Positions 50,327 through 59,327 of a stretch of DNA of 64,000 bases are shown piece by piece (within the stretch, counting starts at the first letter, position 1; each line of letters opens with the position of its first letter). Source of the DNA: Clostridia bacterium (GTDB lineage: Bacteria; Bacillota; Clostridia; Peptostreptococcales; Acidaminobacteraceae). The notes under the pieces were generated by a model. The model was not told the origin of the DNA and ran no database searches. It was given only the letters and a program-made list of their open reading frames with translations. The stretch lies in NCBI GenBank assembly GCA_016937975.1, contig JAFGVN010000051.1, positions 18,118 through 82,117 of the forward strand, in the 5' to 3' direction. A program made the translations under genes and the position numbers.

Positions 50327-51224
50327 AGATAAGTTCTTCAATCTCAGACAAATCTTCTGTGATAACTTCTTCTTCTTCTTTTGTCGCTTTATTATTTTTC
50401 ATTCTTCGAATTTCTTGTTTTTTATAAACAGTAATATCTTCATCAAAGACAGGTTCACCTTTATCTTCTCCGACAATTAATCTTACTTTTACTTGTTCTC
50501 TAATCGTTTGTGTACTGATGACAATAGCTTTCCCACCAGGAGTTTTAACAATTTCACCATCTTTTGGCATACCTTTTCTCAGATCCAAGTAGACTTCATG
50601 TTCATATTTCAAACAACACATTAAACGACCACAAATACCAGAAATCTTAGTTGGATTTAAGGACAAGTTTTGATCTTTTGCCATTTTAATTGAAACAGGT
50701 TCAAAATCACCCAACCAGTTTGCACAACAAAGCCTTTTACCACATGTCCCTATGCCGTTAAGCATTTTAGCTTCATCTCTAACACCAATTTGTCTTAACT
50801 CAATACGTGTTCTGAAAACTGAAGCTAGATCTTTTACAAGTTCTCTAAAGTCCACACGTCCATCTGATGTAAAATAGAAAATAACCTTATTGTTATCAAA
50901 GGTATATTCGACGTCAATTAGCTTCATTTCAAGTTCATGTAATTTAATTTTTTCCACACAAACTCTAAAAGCTTCCTCTTTTTTTACTTGATTTTCTCTA
51001 TGAATTTCAATATCTTCCTCTGTCGCAACACGTAAAACTTTTTTGAGAGGTGCAACTACATCCTCTTCAGGAATCTCTCGTTGACGGATAACTAAACTAC
51101 CAAATTCAACGCCACGGGCAGTTTCAACAATTACGTAATCTGCTTCTGATGTATCAATACCATCTGGGTCGAAATAATAGATTTTGCCAGCCTTTTTAAA
51201 TCGTACACCGATAACTGTAACCAT
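50325..51224 (-). CDS. ricT: RicT/PSP1-domain protein (YaaT)
   Basis: 299 residues. FKKAGKIYYFDPDGIDTSEADYV opens the PSP1 family; the cysteine motifs GTCGKRLCCANWLG and ISGICGRLMCCLKYEH match RicT, which in Bacillus binds Fe-S clusters with RicA and RicF and regulates RNase Y activity. GGAGGCATAG before ATG 51224. It follows holB directly, as in Bacillus. Confidence 0.95.
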   Translation of the reverse strand: MVTVIGVRFKKAGKIYYFDPDGIDTSEADYVIVETARGVEFGSLVIRQREIPEEDVVAPLKKVLRVATEEDIEIHRENQVKKEEAFRVCVEKIKLHELEMKLIDVEYTFDNNKVIFYFTSDGRVDFRELVKDLASVFRTRIELRQIGVRDEAKMLNGIGTCGKRLCCANWLGDFEPVSIKMAKDQNLSLNPTKISGICGRLMCCLKYEHEVYLDLRKGMPKDGEIVKTPGGKAIVISTQTIREQVKVRLIVGEDKGEPVFDEDITVYKKQEIRRMKNNKATKEEEEVITEDLSEIEELI

Positions 51225-52205
51225 CTATGCCTCCAATAGCTTTACCAACATTGTATCAATTGTTAAATCATAATTGCCATGTTGGTCTAATTTCTTTTTT
51301 GTTAATTCTAATGATTCAATATTACTGATTAATTGTTTTATTGATAAATTTCTTGCTAATTTTTTTATAAAGTCTAATTCATGTCCATGAATTAACAATT
51401 GCTTTAACTTTGACTTCTTATATAGCAACAAATCTCTATACCATAATATCATATATTCGATGATTTCATGAATATTTTCCTTTTCCTTTATGAAAAAACT
51501 GTTTAATTCCAATAATTTTGATTGATCTTTTAAATCAATTGCAATTAACAATTCTTTCACTTCTTTTCGAATAACTTCGAAAATTTCTGATTCTAAATAT
51601 AAAATACTTCTCCCAATAGAACCTGAAGCAAGCTTAGCAATCATTTCAGCTTCTGAGGTTTCAACAGAATAATGTGATTTCAAATAACTGATTATTGCAT
51701 CATCAGAAAGACCATTCATCTTAATTTGTTGAGCTCTTGATAAAACGGTTGGCAATAATCGATCAGGCTGATCACTTACCATAATAATAACAACATCTTC
51801 AGCAGGTTCTTCCAATGTTTTTAAAATTCTATTTTGAGAAGACAAGTTCATTTTTTCTGCATCGTCGATTACAACAACTTTATACTCTGCATCGTAAGGT
51901 TTTACATTAACAAACTCTTGAAAAGCTTCAATTTGAGCATTTTTAATTTGGTTACCATCTGCTTCAATCACAGAATAATCTGGATGATTTCCATGATTCA
52001 TTTTAATACAGTTTCGACATGTATCGCAAGCTTCACCAGTATGATGATCACAAAATAACGCCTTAGCAATTGTAAATGCCATCAACTTTTTACCAATACC
52101 AGAAGGACCCTCCAATAATAAGGCATGAGATAGATTATTCTCTCGTATTACTTTTTTAAAATAAGATTTTTCTTGTTCATGACCAATTATTGTTTTAAAA
52201 CTCAT
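51225..52205 (-). CDS. holB: DNA polymerase III delta' subunit
   Basis: 326 residues. Walker A GPSGIGKK, zinc-binding CDHHTGEACDTCRNC, sensor-like KTLEEPAEDVVIIMVSD and SRAQ (arginine finger). Clamp-loader subunit. The ATG overlaps lepB by 4 bp and its stop is adjacent to ricT. The C-terminal part (about 230-326) is the less conserved collar domain. Confidence 0.95.
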   Translation of the reverse strand: MSFKTIIGHEQEKSYFKKVIRENNLSHALLLEGPSGIGKKLMAFTIAKALFCDHHTGEACDTCRNCIKMNHGNHPDYSVIEADGNQIKNAQIEAFQEFVNVKPYDAEYKVVVIDDAEKMNLSSQNRILKTLEEPAEDVVIIMVSDQPDRLLPTVLSRAQQIKMNGLSDDAIISYLKSHYSVETSEAEMIAKLASGSIGRSILYLESEIFEVIRKEVKELLIAIDLKDQSKLLELNSFFIKEKENIHEIIEYMILWYRDLLLYKKSKLKQLLIHGHELDFIKKLARNLSIKQLISNIESLELTKKKLDQHGNYDLTIDTMLVKLLEA

Positions 52206-52759
52206 TCTATGCCACCAAATCTACTAAATGGAAAGATTCTGAAAGTTGTTTTTCCTACAATACTATCTTTGTGGATTAATCCTATTTCTGGGTTTCTACT
52301 ATCCATGCTCCAAGGTCTATTGTCGCCCATTACAAAATAGTATTCATCTGGAATAGTTTCGATGTATATTGTATTGTTACCATCAGCGCTGATGTAAGGC
52401 TCATCTAATAAAATATCATTGACATAAACATCAGCACCATCAATTTCAATTTTATCTCCAGGACCAGCAATCACACGCTTAATCAATTTCTTTCTTGTAT
52501 TCTCTGTAACAAATATTCTTCTATAGAATGGTAATTCTTCAATACCACTTTCACCAAAGGTCATCTCTGATTTAAAAACAATGATATCACCTTTTTCAAT
52601 ATTCTTTGTTTTGTGAATAACCACCATTTCCTTTGGCTGTAACGTCGGTACCATTGACTGATGATATATTGTTGTCGGCACAAAAAATAGTTGTAATGCA
52701 AACACAAAAACAGCTGCAAAAATAATTGATTTAAACCATTCCATTAATTCTTTCTTCAT
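52202..52759 (-). CDS. lepB: Signal peptidase I
   Basis: 185 residues. One N-terminal helix (12-27), Ser35 in TIYHQSMVPTLQP, Lys around residue 95 in LIKRVIAGPGDKIEID, and MGDNRPWSMDSRNPEIGLI: Box B-E of SipS-type peptidases. It cleaves signal peptides outside the membrane. Start ATG 52759 shares one base with the upstream stop; AAGGAGGAATA RBS. Confidence 0.97.
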   Translation of the reverse strand: MKKELMEWFKSIIFAAVFVFALQLFFVPTTIYHQSMVPTLQPKEMVVIHKTKNIEKGDIIVFKSEMTFGESGIEELPFYRRIFVTENTRKKLIKRVIAGPGDKIEIDGADVYVNDILLDEPYISADGNNTIYIETIPDEYYFVMGDNRPWSMDSRNPEIGLIHKDSIVGKTTFRIFPFSRFGGIE

Positions 52760-54165
52760 TATTCCTCCTTCAGAGACACAATTTCAATTTTTAAATCACC
52801 ATTTGATTCAGGTAATCCAACAATATGAAAATTTTGCTCTGACCATTTATATATAAGATCTATTATATTATCATTGATCATTTCACCAGGTACAATACTA
52901 GGTATTCCTGGTGGATATGGTATGACATAAGATTTTGAAATTTTGCCTATACTGTCTTTCAAAAAAACAATCTCACTCTCATGATATAAAGCATCAGAAA
53001 TTGACATTTTTGGTTGTAATTTCATCCTATTAGCCAAGTTTCCTATACCACTATAACATTTAAAATTCAACATTTCCATCATTTTGGTTAAATAATCAAA
53101 ATCTGCTTTTTCATTCATAAACGATGTAACAAAAACTGCAGTTTCTTCATTTGAAAACTCCAATTGAACATTATTCTTTCGCAATTTTTCTTCAACATTT
53201 CTTGGATCCAAATTCGAATCCACTCCTTTTAAGACCAATTTAGTAGCATCCAAATAAAAATTTTCAGGTAAATCTTCTTGGCTTAAAAAATATTTATGTT
53301 TTTCTTTAAATTGATAAATGCTTTCCAAAAGATTTTTCATTTTCTCCCGTCCATGAACTTTGGTTAAATGAATGCCAATATCCAACGAAGCCATTAACAC
53401 ATAAGAAGGACTTGATGTATGATGTAACTTCAACATAAATTTAAGCTTATTTATGTCAATTTGATCAGAGCATACATGCAATAACGATGCCTGAGTCATC
53501 ACTGGTAAACTCTTATGAGCAGAATGTACCACAATATCCCCGTATTTCTCTGCTGGTTCAATTAAATCATCACTCAGCATAAGATGTGCACCATGGGCAG
53601 CATCAATGAGGAACAATATATTTTTAGATTTTAAATAGGATGCAATGGATTTTAAATCACAACCTACCCCATAATAGTTCGGATAAGTTAACACAAGTGC
53701 TTTCGCTTCTGGATTTTCATCTACTGCCACTTTAATGGATTCCAACGTTAGTCCCAAAGGTATATTTAGACGATTATGTATTTCTGGCTCAATATAAGCG
53801 ACATTCAATTGTCCTAATAATATACCATCATATACAGCACGATGACAATCTCTTGAAACTAAAATTTTATCACCTGGTTTGGTAACGGTCATAATCATGG
53901 CATAAATGCCACTTGTTGTTCCATTCACTAAAAAAAAGCTTTGTTTTACTCTGTACAAATTTGAAGCCTCTTCTTGGGCTTTTAAAAGGCATGTTTCCGG
54001 ATGAAATAAATCATCAGAGCCAGGAATCTCAGTGATATCCATTTGCAGAATATGATCAAAAGCTTCAAGTTCTTTCAAAAATAAAGGGTGGTATTTGTGA
54101 CCAGGAACGTGGAATGAAATAAGATTTTCTTCTTTTATACTTTTCAAAGTTTCTATTAAATACAT
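52759..54165 (-). CDS. Orn/Lys/Arg decarboxylase-family PLP enzyme
   Basis: 468 residues. FHVPGHKYHPLFLK, GSDDLFHPETCLLKAQEEAS, and VVHSAHKSLPVMTQ (PLP lysine in SAHKS) are typical of the group III decarboxylase family (YaaO/SpeA-like). It lacks a wing domain, being the short form of Firmicutes (B. subtilis yaaO is at a similar locus, near tmk-holB). It may make polyamines or cadaverine. TAATG overlap with lepB. Confidence 0.92.
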   Translation of the reverse strand: MYLIETLKSIKEENLISFHVPGHKYHPLFLKELEAFDHILQMDITEIPGSDDLFHPETCLLKAQEEASNLYRVKQSFFLVNGTTSGIYAMIMTVTKPGDKILVSRDCHRAVYDGILLGQLNVAYIEPEIHNRLNIPLGLTLESIKVAVDENPEAKALVLTYPNYYGVGCDLKSIASYLKSKNILFLIDAAHGAHLMLSDDLIEPAEKYGDIVVHSAHKSLPVMTQASLLHVCSDQIDINKLKFMLKLHHTSSPSYVLMASLDIGIHLTKVHGREKMKNLLESIYQFKEKHKYFLSQEDLPENFYLDATKLVLKGVDSNLDPRNVEEKLRKNNVQLEFSNEETAVFVTSFMNEKADFDYLTKMMEMLNFKCYSGIGNLANRMKLQPKMSISDALYHESEIVFLKDSIGKISKSYVIPYPPGIPSIVPGEMINDNIIDLIYKWSEQNFHIVGLPESNGDLKIEIVSLKEE

Positions 54166-54359
54166 TATTCTTTCCTCGTAGTTTTTAAATCATACACATT
54201 AGTATTTTTTCTTTTTCTTATTTTCCTTTTCGGTTCAATCATAGCTTCTTGTTTCTTTAATTTATAATTAATATGCATAATATTAAAAACGGTAAAAAAG
54301 CAAATCAATAAAAAAATAGCTGCAATTGAAAGAAGTAACATTAAATTCATTTTATCCAT
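54165..54359 (-). CDS. Small single-pass membrane protein
   Basis: 64 residues: a hydrophobic helix (about 6-30) followed by a positively charged tail (KRKIRKRKNTNVYDLKTTRK). The TAATG overlap with the decarboxylase gene and GGTGA-type RBS make it real. Inside-positive topology. No family recognised; might anchor or scaffold the neighbouring enzyme, but that is speculation. Confidence 0.65.
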   Translation of the reverse strand: MDKMNLMLLLSIAAIFLLICFFTVFNIMHINYKLKKQEAMIEPKRKIRKRKNTNVYDLKTTRKE

Positions 54360-54502
54360 AAGTTCACCATTCGTTAAATAAGTCTTATTTTCAATATAAA
54401 AGTATGTTAATATTTATGTAACTTCATTATAGCAAGAATTCTTTGAAGGTATCAAAATACATGAAAGTTGTTATAAAAACTTAATTTATATGGAGGTTAT
54501 TC

Positions 54503-55687
54503 ATGTTAGCAAACAGAACATCAATCATTTCACCATCAGTGACGATTGGTATTAGTACAAAAGTAAATGAATTGTTAAGACAAGGTATTGAAGTTACCAG
54601 CCTAAGTATTGGGGAACCTGATTTTTATACACCTGATAAAGTAAAGGATGCTGGCATTCAAGCGATAAAAGATAATAAAACAAAATATGATGCTGCTTCA
54701 GGTTTACTTGAACTTAAGCGTGCAATCATTGATAAATTATACCGTGACAATAAAGTAACATATGATCTTGATGAAATTGTGATATCGAGTGGTGCAAAAC
54801 ATGCTATCACCAATGCTTTACTGGCCATTATGAATCCAAACGATGAAATCATTATTCCAAAACCTTACTGGACGAGCTATCCTGAAATGGTTAAACTCCT
54901 TGGTGGCACCCCTGTTTTCGTAAATACTCAGGAAGCAAATTCATTTAAATTGCAACCCGAAGAACTGAGAGCCTTGGTATCGGATAAAACAAAAGCAATA
55001 TTTATTACAAATCCATCAAACCCTACTGGTGCTGTTTATACTAAAAATGAGTTAGAAGCTATTGTTCAAATTTGTATAGAGAAAAGGATCTATATTTTAG
55101 CTGATGAAATTTATGAAAAAATCATTTTCAGTGATGATTTTACCAGTATCGCAAGTTTATCTGATTTAGCAAAAGATATAACAATCACAATCAATGGTTT
55201 ATCAAAATCTGCATCAATGACTGGATGGAGATTGGGTTACACAGCATCCAACAAGAAACTTGCAAAAGCCATGTCAGCTATACAGGGGCATTTAGTTTCT
55301 CACCCTAGTACAATTTCACAATGGGCAGCTGTTGAAGCGATTAATCATTGTGAGGAAGATACACAAAACATGGTTGAAACATATCACAAGAGACGTGATG
55401 CCGTCATAAAGATGTTTGAAGAAATAAATGAACTTTCAATTATTAGACCTGAAGGTGCTTTCTACACCTTCATCAACATCTCTCAATTACGACCATATTT
55501 TGAGAACTCAAGTAGTTTATCCATTGATGTCTGTAATAAATTACTGGATGAATATCGCTTGGCTGTTGTACCAGGAATTGCATTTGGATTAGATGATTAT
55601 ATTAGAATCACTTATGCAGCTGATATGGAAACTATAGTAACTGGTATTCATAAAATCAAACAATTTATTCAAGATTTACAATCATAA
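54503..55687 (+). CDS. aspB: Aspartate aminotransferase (class I, AspB type)
   Basis: 394 residues. SLSIGEPDFYTPDKVKDAGI, NPSNPTGAVYTKNEL, and SASMTGWRLGYTAS with PLP-Lys in NGLSKSASMTGWR, and R in YIRITYAADMETI. It matches the Igamma aspartate aminotransferases of Firmicutes. ATGGAGGTTATTC before ATG 54503. A solitary plus-strand gene ended by a terminator. Confidence 0.93.
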   Translation: MLANRTSIISPSVTIGISTKVNELLRQGIEVTSLSIGEPDFYTPDKVKDAGIQAIKDNKTKYDAASGLLELKRAIIDKLYRDNKVTYDLDEIVISSGAKHAITNALLAIMNPNDEIIIPKPYWTSYPEMVKLLGGTPVFVNTQEANSFKLQPEELRALVSDKTKAIFITNPSNPTGAVYTKNELEAIVQICIEKRIYILADEIYEKIIFSDDFTSIASLSDLAKDITITINGLSKSASMTGWRLGYTASNKKLAKAMSAIQGHLVSHPSTISQWAAVEAINHCEEDTQNMVETYHKRRDAVIKMFEEINELSIIRPEGAFYTFINISQLRPYFENSSSLSIDVCNKLLDEYRLAVVPGIAFGLDDYIRITYAADMETIVTGIHKIKQFIQDLQS

Positions 55688-55713
55688 AAAGAACTTCTAA
55701 ATGAAGTTCTTTT
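55687..55713 (+). terminator. Terminator after aspB
   Basis: AAAAGAACTTC and GAAGTTCTTTT form an 11-bp stem with a 5-nt loop, flanked by A- and T-runs. Confidence 0.93.
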
Positions 55714-55755
55714 CTATTTCACTGATTTAAACTGCGTTACAGCAGATTTCAAATC

Positions 55756-57030
55756 TTATTTAATGACCGCTTTTCCATTCATGTAAGGCATTAATACTTC
55801 AGGAATTCTAATGCTGCCATCTCCATTTTGATAATTTTCTAGTATAGCTGCAAAGGTTCTCCCAATTGCCAAACCTGAACCATTTAAGGTATGAACAAAA
55901 CGTACTTTCTTGGTTACTTGATCTCTGAATTTTATATTGGCTCTTCTGGCTTGAAAATCTTCAAAATTTGAACAAGAACTTATTTCTAAATATCTACCAT
56001 AACTTGGCATCCAAACTTCTATGTCATAGGTTTTTGCACTGGCAAAGGTTAAATCACCAGAACATAAACGTACAACTCTATAGGGTAGTTTTAATTGTCT
56101 TAGGACTTCTTCTGCATCTAATAAAAGACTTTCCAACTCAGCATAAGACTCATCAGGATGTGAAAATTTGACGAGTTCAACTTTGTTGAATTGATGAACA
56201 CGAATTAATCCTCTAGTATCTCTGCCAGCACTTCCAGCTTCTTTTCTAAAACATGGGGTGTAAGCAGTATGATAAATTGGAAGTTGTTCTTGTAATAAAA
56301 TTTCATTGCTATATAAATTCGTAACTGGAACTTCAGCTGTTGGTATTAAAAAGAAATCCTTTGAAGGCAAATGAAACATATCCTCTTCAAATTTTGGTAA
56401 TTGACCTGTCCCTATCATCGCATTTCTGTTGACCATAAAAGGAGGCATTACTTCTTCATATCCATGCTTTTCCGTATGCAAATCCAACATAAAATTAATA
56501 AGAGCACGCTCTAGTTTGGCACCATCCTTTTTAAGTACATTAAATCGAGTGCCGGTAATTTTTGTAGCTCTTTCAAAATCAATAATATCTAAATCTGTTC
56601 CTAAATCCCAATGCGCTTTTGGTTCAAATGAAAAACAAGGAATCTCACCAATTTTCTTTATTTCTAGATTATCCTCTTCACTAATTCCTATTGGCGTATC
56701 ACTCTTTGGAATATTTGGAATACTTAATAAAAGAGCTCTCATCTCTTCATCTATAGCTTTTATGCGTTCATCATCCTCTTTTATCGTATGTGACATAAGC
56801 TTCATCTTACTCATGATCTGAGAGGTATCTTTTTTTTCTTTTTTTAAAACCGGGATTTGTTTTGATATTGTATTTTGTTGATTTCTCATTTCCTCAACTT
56901 TTGTCAATAAAGTTCTTCTTTTTTCATCTAGATCTATAATACGAGATAATTCAAAATCCCCTTTACCTCTTAATTCAATAAGAGACTTTACTTGATCAAA
57001 GTCTTTCCTAATACGCTTAAGATCTAACAT
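55756..57030 (-). CDS. serS: Serine--tRNA ligase
   Basis: 424 residues. N-terminal coiled-coil arm ([20 protein letters not shown] etc.), class II motifs: motif 2 [20 protein letters not shown] and motif 3 [20 protein letters not shown]. Charges tRNA-Ser. GGAGGAGTAG before ATG 57030. A terminator-like hairpin sits in its leader (57060-57082). Confidence 0.98.
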   Translation of the reverse strand: MLDLKRIRKDFDQVKSLIELRGKGDFELSRIIDLDEKRRTLLTKVEEMRNQQNTISKQIPVLKKEKKDTSQIMSKMKLMSHTIKEDDERIKAIDEEMRALLLSIPNIPKSDTPIGISEEDNLEIKKIGEIPCFSFEPKAHWDLGTDLDIIDFERATKITGTRFNVLKKDGAKLERALINFMLDLHTEKHGYEEVMPPFMVNRNAMIGTGQLPKFEEDMFHLPSKDFFLIPTAEVPVTNLYSNEILLQEQLPIYHTAYTPCFRKEAGSAGRDTRGLIRVHQFNKVELVKFSHPDESYAELESLLLDAEEVLRQLKLPYRVVRLCSGDLTFASAKTYDIEVWMPSYGRYLEISSCSNFEDFQARRANIKFRDQVTKKVRFVHTLNGSGLAIGRTFAAILENYQNGDGSIRIPEVLMPYMNGKAVIK

Positions 57031-57053
57031 CTACTCCTCCAACTGTTTATTGC

Positions 57054-57082
57054 AAAAAACTCTTCTCTGTGAAAGAGAAGAG
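57054..57082 (-). terminator. Terminator between the sigma-4-like gene and serS
   Basis: CTCTTCTC and GAGAAGAG pair with a 7-nt loop and are followed by T6 on the minus strand. It ends the murI transcript or works as an attenuator in front of serS. I see no T-box core (no GGTGGNACCGCG). Confidence 0.82.
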
Positions 57083-57168
57083 CCTACACGTTTTACCATT
57101 TAATTCAGATGATTATAGGTTCATTTTTCAATCACTGATAATTAATAGAACACACCATTGATTTACAG

Positions 57169-57405
57169 CTATAAATTCTTTTTTAAAATGTTAAAAACTC
57201 TTTTTTCAGCTTTTACCAATTCATCCTTCATTTCTTTTGGTTTTAATCTGCAAATTTTTAACATAGTTTTAAAATCTGAGGGTTCACAACCAACACCATA
57301 TCTTAAACGTATTATCCGTTCATGCTTTGGATTGAGAACTTTCTCATCTACAAGATCCTTCAATTTACCATCAATGTACTCTATGGCTTCTTTGTTAATT
57401 TCCAT
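57169..57405 (-). CDS. Small protein with sigma-70 region-4-like motif
   Basis: 78 residues, MEINKEAIEYIDGKLKDLVD, LNPKHERIIRLRYGVGCEPS, DFKTMLKICRLKPKEMKDEL. The segment PKHERIIRLRYGV looks like the LxxREREVLRLRYGL of sigma region 4.2, followed by a probable recognition helix. It lacks region 2. It overlaps murI by 11 bp (translationally coupled) and may be an accessory regulator, anti-sigma or a transcription factor. Function unknown. Confidence 0.6.
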   Translation of the reverse strand: MEINKEAIEYIDGKLKDLVDEKVLNPKHERIIRLRYGVGCEPSDFKTMLKICRLKPKEMKDELVKAEKRVFNILKKNL

Positions 57406-58165
57406 ACTCTAAAATATACTCCTTCAACAGTTTTTCTGATTGTAAAATCATTTTTTCGCCAGCAGAATTCAAAATCTCAATTTTGCCTTTTTCAGAAAAA
57501 CCCATTTTTTTCTGATGATCTCTTATTTTTCTTTTTAACTGATTGATTGTTCCCTCATTGCCATCTATTAATTCCACATGTGGATATAATGCTTTAAGTA
57601 AATTTTTTATAAATAAGAAGTGTGTACACCCTAATACAATACTTTCAATTGATTCCATTGGAATCTCTTTGAAATATTTTTTTATGGTTTCTTCCATTTC
57701 AAAGGTATGAGCCATTCCAGATTCTACGAGTGTAACAATATCTGGTGCTGGCACTTCATATATTTTTTGTGAAGTCATGACTTGATTCACTAAATTTCTA
57801 TACTTTTCTTCCTTTAAAGTTAATGGTGTCGCCATTACAATAATACCTAAACCATTATTTTTTTCTATTGCAGGCTTTATTGCAGGTTCCATGCCGATTA
57901 TAGGAATAGTATATTCCTTACGTAAAATTTTTACTGCGGCACTAGTTGCAGTATTACAAGCAATAACTATGGCATCAACACCTTTTTCCAATAATAAATC
58001 ACATATAAAACGTGAACGTTCGAGGATGTATTCTATGCTTTGAATCCCATAGGGTGCATATGCAGTATCACCGTAGTATATGAAATTTTCTCCTGGCATC
58101 ATTTGCTGAGCTGTTGCTAAAACAGTTAGTCCACCCATACCTGAATCAAAAATACCAATTGTCAT
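57395..58165 (-). CDS. murI: Glutamate racemase
   Basis: 256 residues. MTIGIFDSGMGGLTVLATAQ, YYGDTAYAPYGIQS, VIACNTATSAA (Cys73 type) and VLGCTHFLFIKNLL (second catalytic Cys) are MurI. It provides D-glutamate for peptidoglycan. ACAGGAGATTCT precedes ATG 58165. Confidence 0.97.
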   Translation of the reverse strand: MTIGIFDSGMGGLTVLATAQQMMPGENFIYYGDTAYAPYGIQSIEYILERSRFICDLLLEKGVDAIVIACNTATSAAVKILRKEYTIPIIGMEPAIKPAIEKNNGLGIIVMATPLTLKEEKYRNLVNQVMTSQKIYEVPAPDIVTLVESGMAHTFEMEETIKKYFKEIPMESIESIVLGCTHFLFIKNLLKALYPHVELIDGNEGTINQLKRKIRDHQKKMGFSEKGKIEILNSAGEKMILQSEKLLKEYILEYGN

Positions 58166-58294
58166 AGAATCTCCTGTTGATAACTCTGTATTTAAATTTT
58201 TTCATACACAATTTTCTATACAGTTGTGTATAGTTTTAATGACATAAATCTATTATACTATAAAGTAGTAATGTTTTAAATGAGGTGAGTTTTA

Positions 58295-58465
58295 ATGAAT
58301 CCAAATTGTATGAAATGTGAATATTATTATGTGACATGGGACCCAAAGAGACCTCGTGGATGTAAATATTTTGGTTTTAAATCTTATATCATGCCTTCAG
58401 CAGTTGTCCTAAAAAGCTCAGGATCAGTCTGCGAAGCCTTTAAACTTAAAAATACTTCCAAATAG
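58295..58465 (+). CDS. Small four-cysteine protein (56 residues)
   Basis: ATG 58295 follows TGAGGTGAGTTTTA. The product begins MNPNCMKCEYYYVTWDPKRP, continues with RGCKYFGFKSYIMPS and ends SSGSVCEAFKLK; four cysteines (5, 8, 23, 46) could hold zinc or an Fe-S cluster. Short CxxCxYY.VTWD...P.GC..FGFKS proteins are common in clostridia and deltaproteobacteria, as I recall, some mislabelled uracil-DNA glycosylase. Function unknown. Its stop is within a terminator. Confidence 0.82.
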   Translation: MNPNCMKCEYYYVTWDPKRPRGCKYFGFKSYIMPSAVVLKSSGSVCEAFKLKNTSK

Positions 58466-58488
58466 ATTTACTATTCTTGGAAGTATTT
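58450..58488 (+). terminator. Terminator between the small Cys protein and nadC
   Basis: AAATACTTCCAA and TTGGAAGTATTT form a 12-bp stem; a T-rich tail follows on the plus strand and an A-run on the minus strand, so nadC can use it too. Confidence 0.85.
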
Positions 58489-58493
58489 TGTTT

Positions 58494-59327
58494 TTATTTA
58501 ATATTCATACTAATATCGAAAGCTTTTACCGAATGAGTTAATGCGCCAACAGATACAACATCAATACCTATAGCTCCTATTGCTTTCAATCTTTCTAGGG
58601 TAATATTACCAGAAGCTTCTAAAATGGCTTGTCCTTTATTCATTTCTACCGCTTTTGCCATGGTTTCATTGTCCATATTATCGAGCATGATAATATCAGC
58701 TTTTGCCTTTAATGCTTCTTCTAACTGTAGCAACGATTCTACTTCTACTTCTATCTTAGTGGTATGAGGAATCATTGCTTTTGCTTTGTTTACAGCATCA
58801 GTTATACTTCCTACTGCCTTAATATGATTATCTTTTATCATAACCGCATCAGACAAATTAAATCTATGATTGAAACATCCACCTTTTAAGACAGCATACT
58901 TTTCTAAGATTCTTAAACCTGGTGTCGTTTTTCTTGTATCCACAACCCTTAATTTATAATCCTTTACTTCATTTGCATAAAGATATGCTTGTGTTGCAAT
59001 ACCTGACATTCTTTGCAAGAGATTTAAAGCAACTCTTTCAGCTTTTAATAAACTTCGAGATGAACCTTTTACTCTCAATAAAACATCACCATATGCCACA
59101 TGATCTCCATCATTCTTTAATATTTCTACTTCAATTGTAGGATCTACAATTTCAAATACTCTTTTTGCAACAGATAACCCTGCCACAACGCCGTCTGCTT
59201 TTGACATCATCTCTGCTGTATCTTTTGAATCTTCAGAAATTAGAATATCAGAAGTAATATCGACATAACTAACGTCTTCATCTAAAGCATTTAAAATAAT
59301 TGGATCTATTTTATAATTGGATAACAT
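58494..59327 (-). CDS. nadC: Nicotinate-nucleotide pyrophosphorylase (carboxylating)
   Basis: 277 residues. LNLLQRMSGIATQAYLY, RVVDTRKTTPGLRILEKYAV, GGCFNHRFNLSDAVMIKDNH, and IMLDNMDNE are NadC motifs. It forms nicotinate mononucleotide from quinolinate and PRPP. It overlaps nadB by one base (TAATG). The C-terminal lacks nothing; length is normal. Confidence 0.97.
   Translation of the reverse strand: MLSNYKIDPIILNALDEDVSYVDITSDILISEDSKDTAEMMSKADGVVAGLSVAKRVFEIVDPTIEVEILKNDGDHVAYGDVLLRVKGSSRSLLKAERVALNLLQRMSGIATQAYLYANEVKDYKLRVVDTRKTTPGLRILEKYAVLKGGCFNHRFNLSDAVMIKDNHIKAVGSITDAVNKAKAMIPHTTKIEVEVESLLQLEEALKAKADIIMLDNMDNETMAKAVEMNKGQAILEASGNITLERLKAIGAIGIDVVSVGALTHSVKAFDISMNIK

Noticed and set aside
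57031..57168. T-box riboswitch before serS
   Set aside because: No GGTGGNACCGCG-like core and the leader is too short for stem I.
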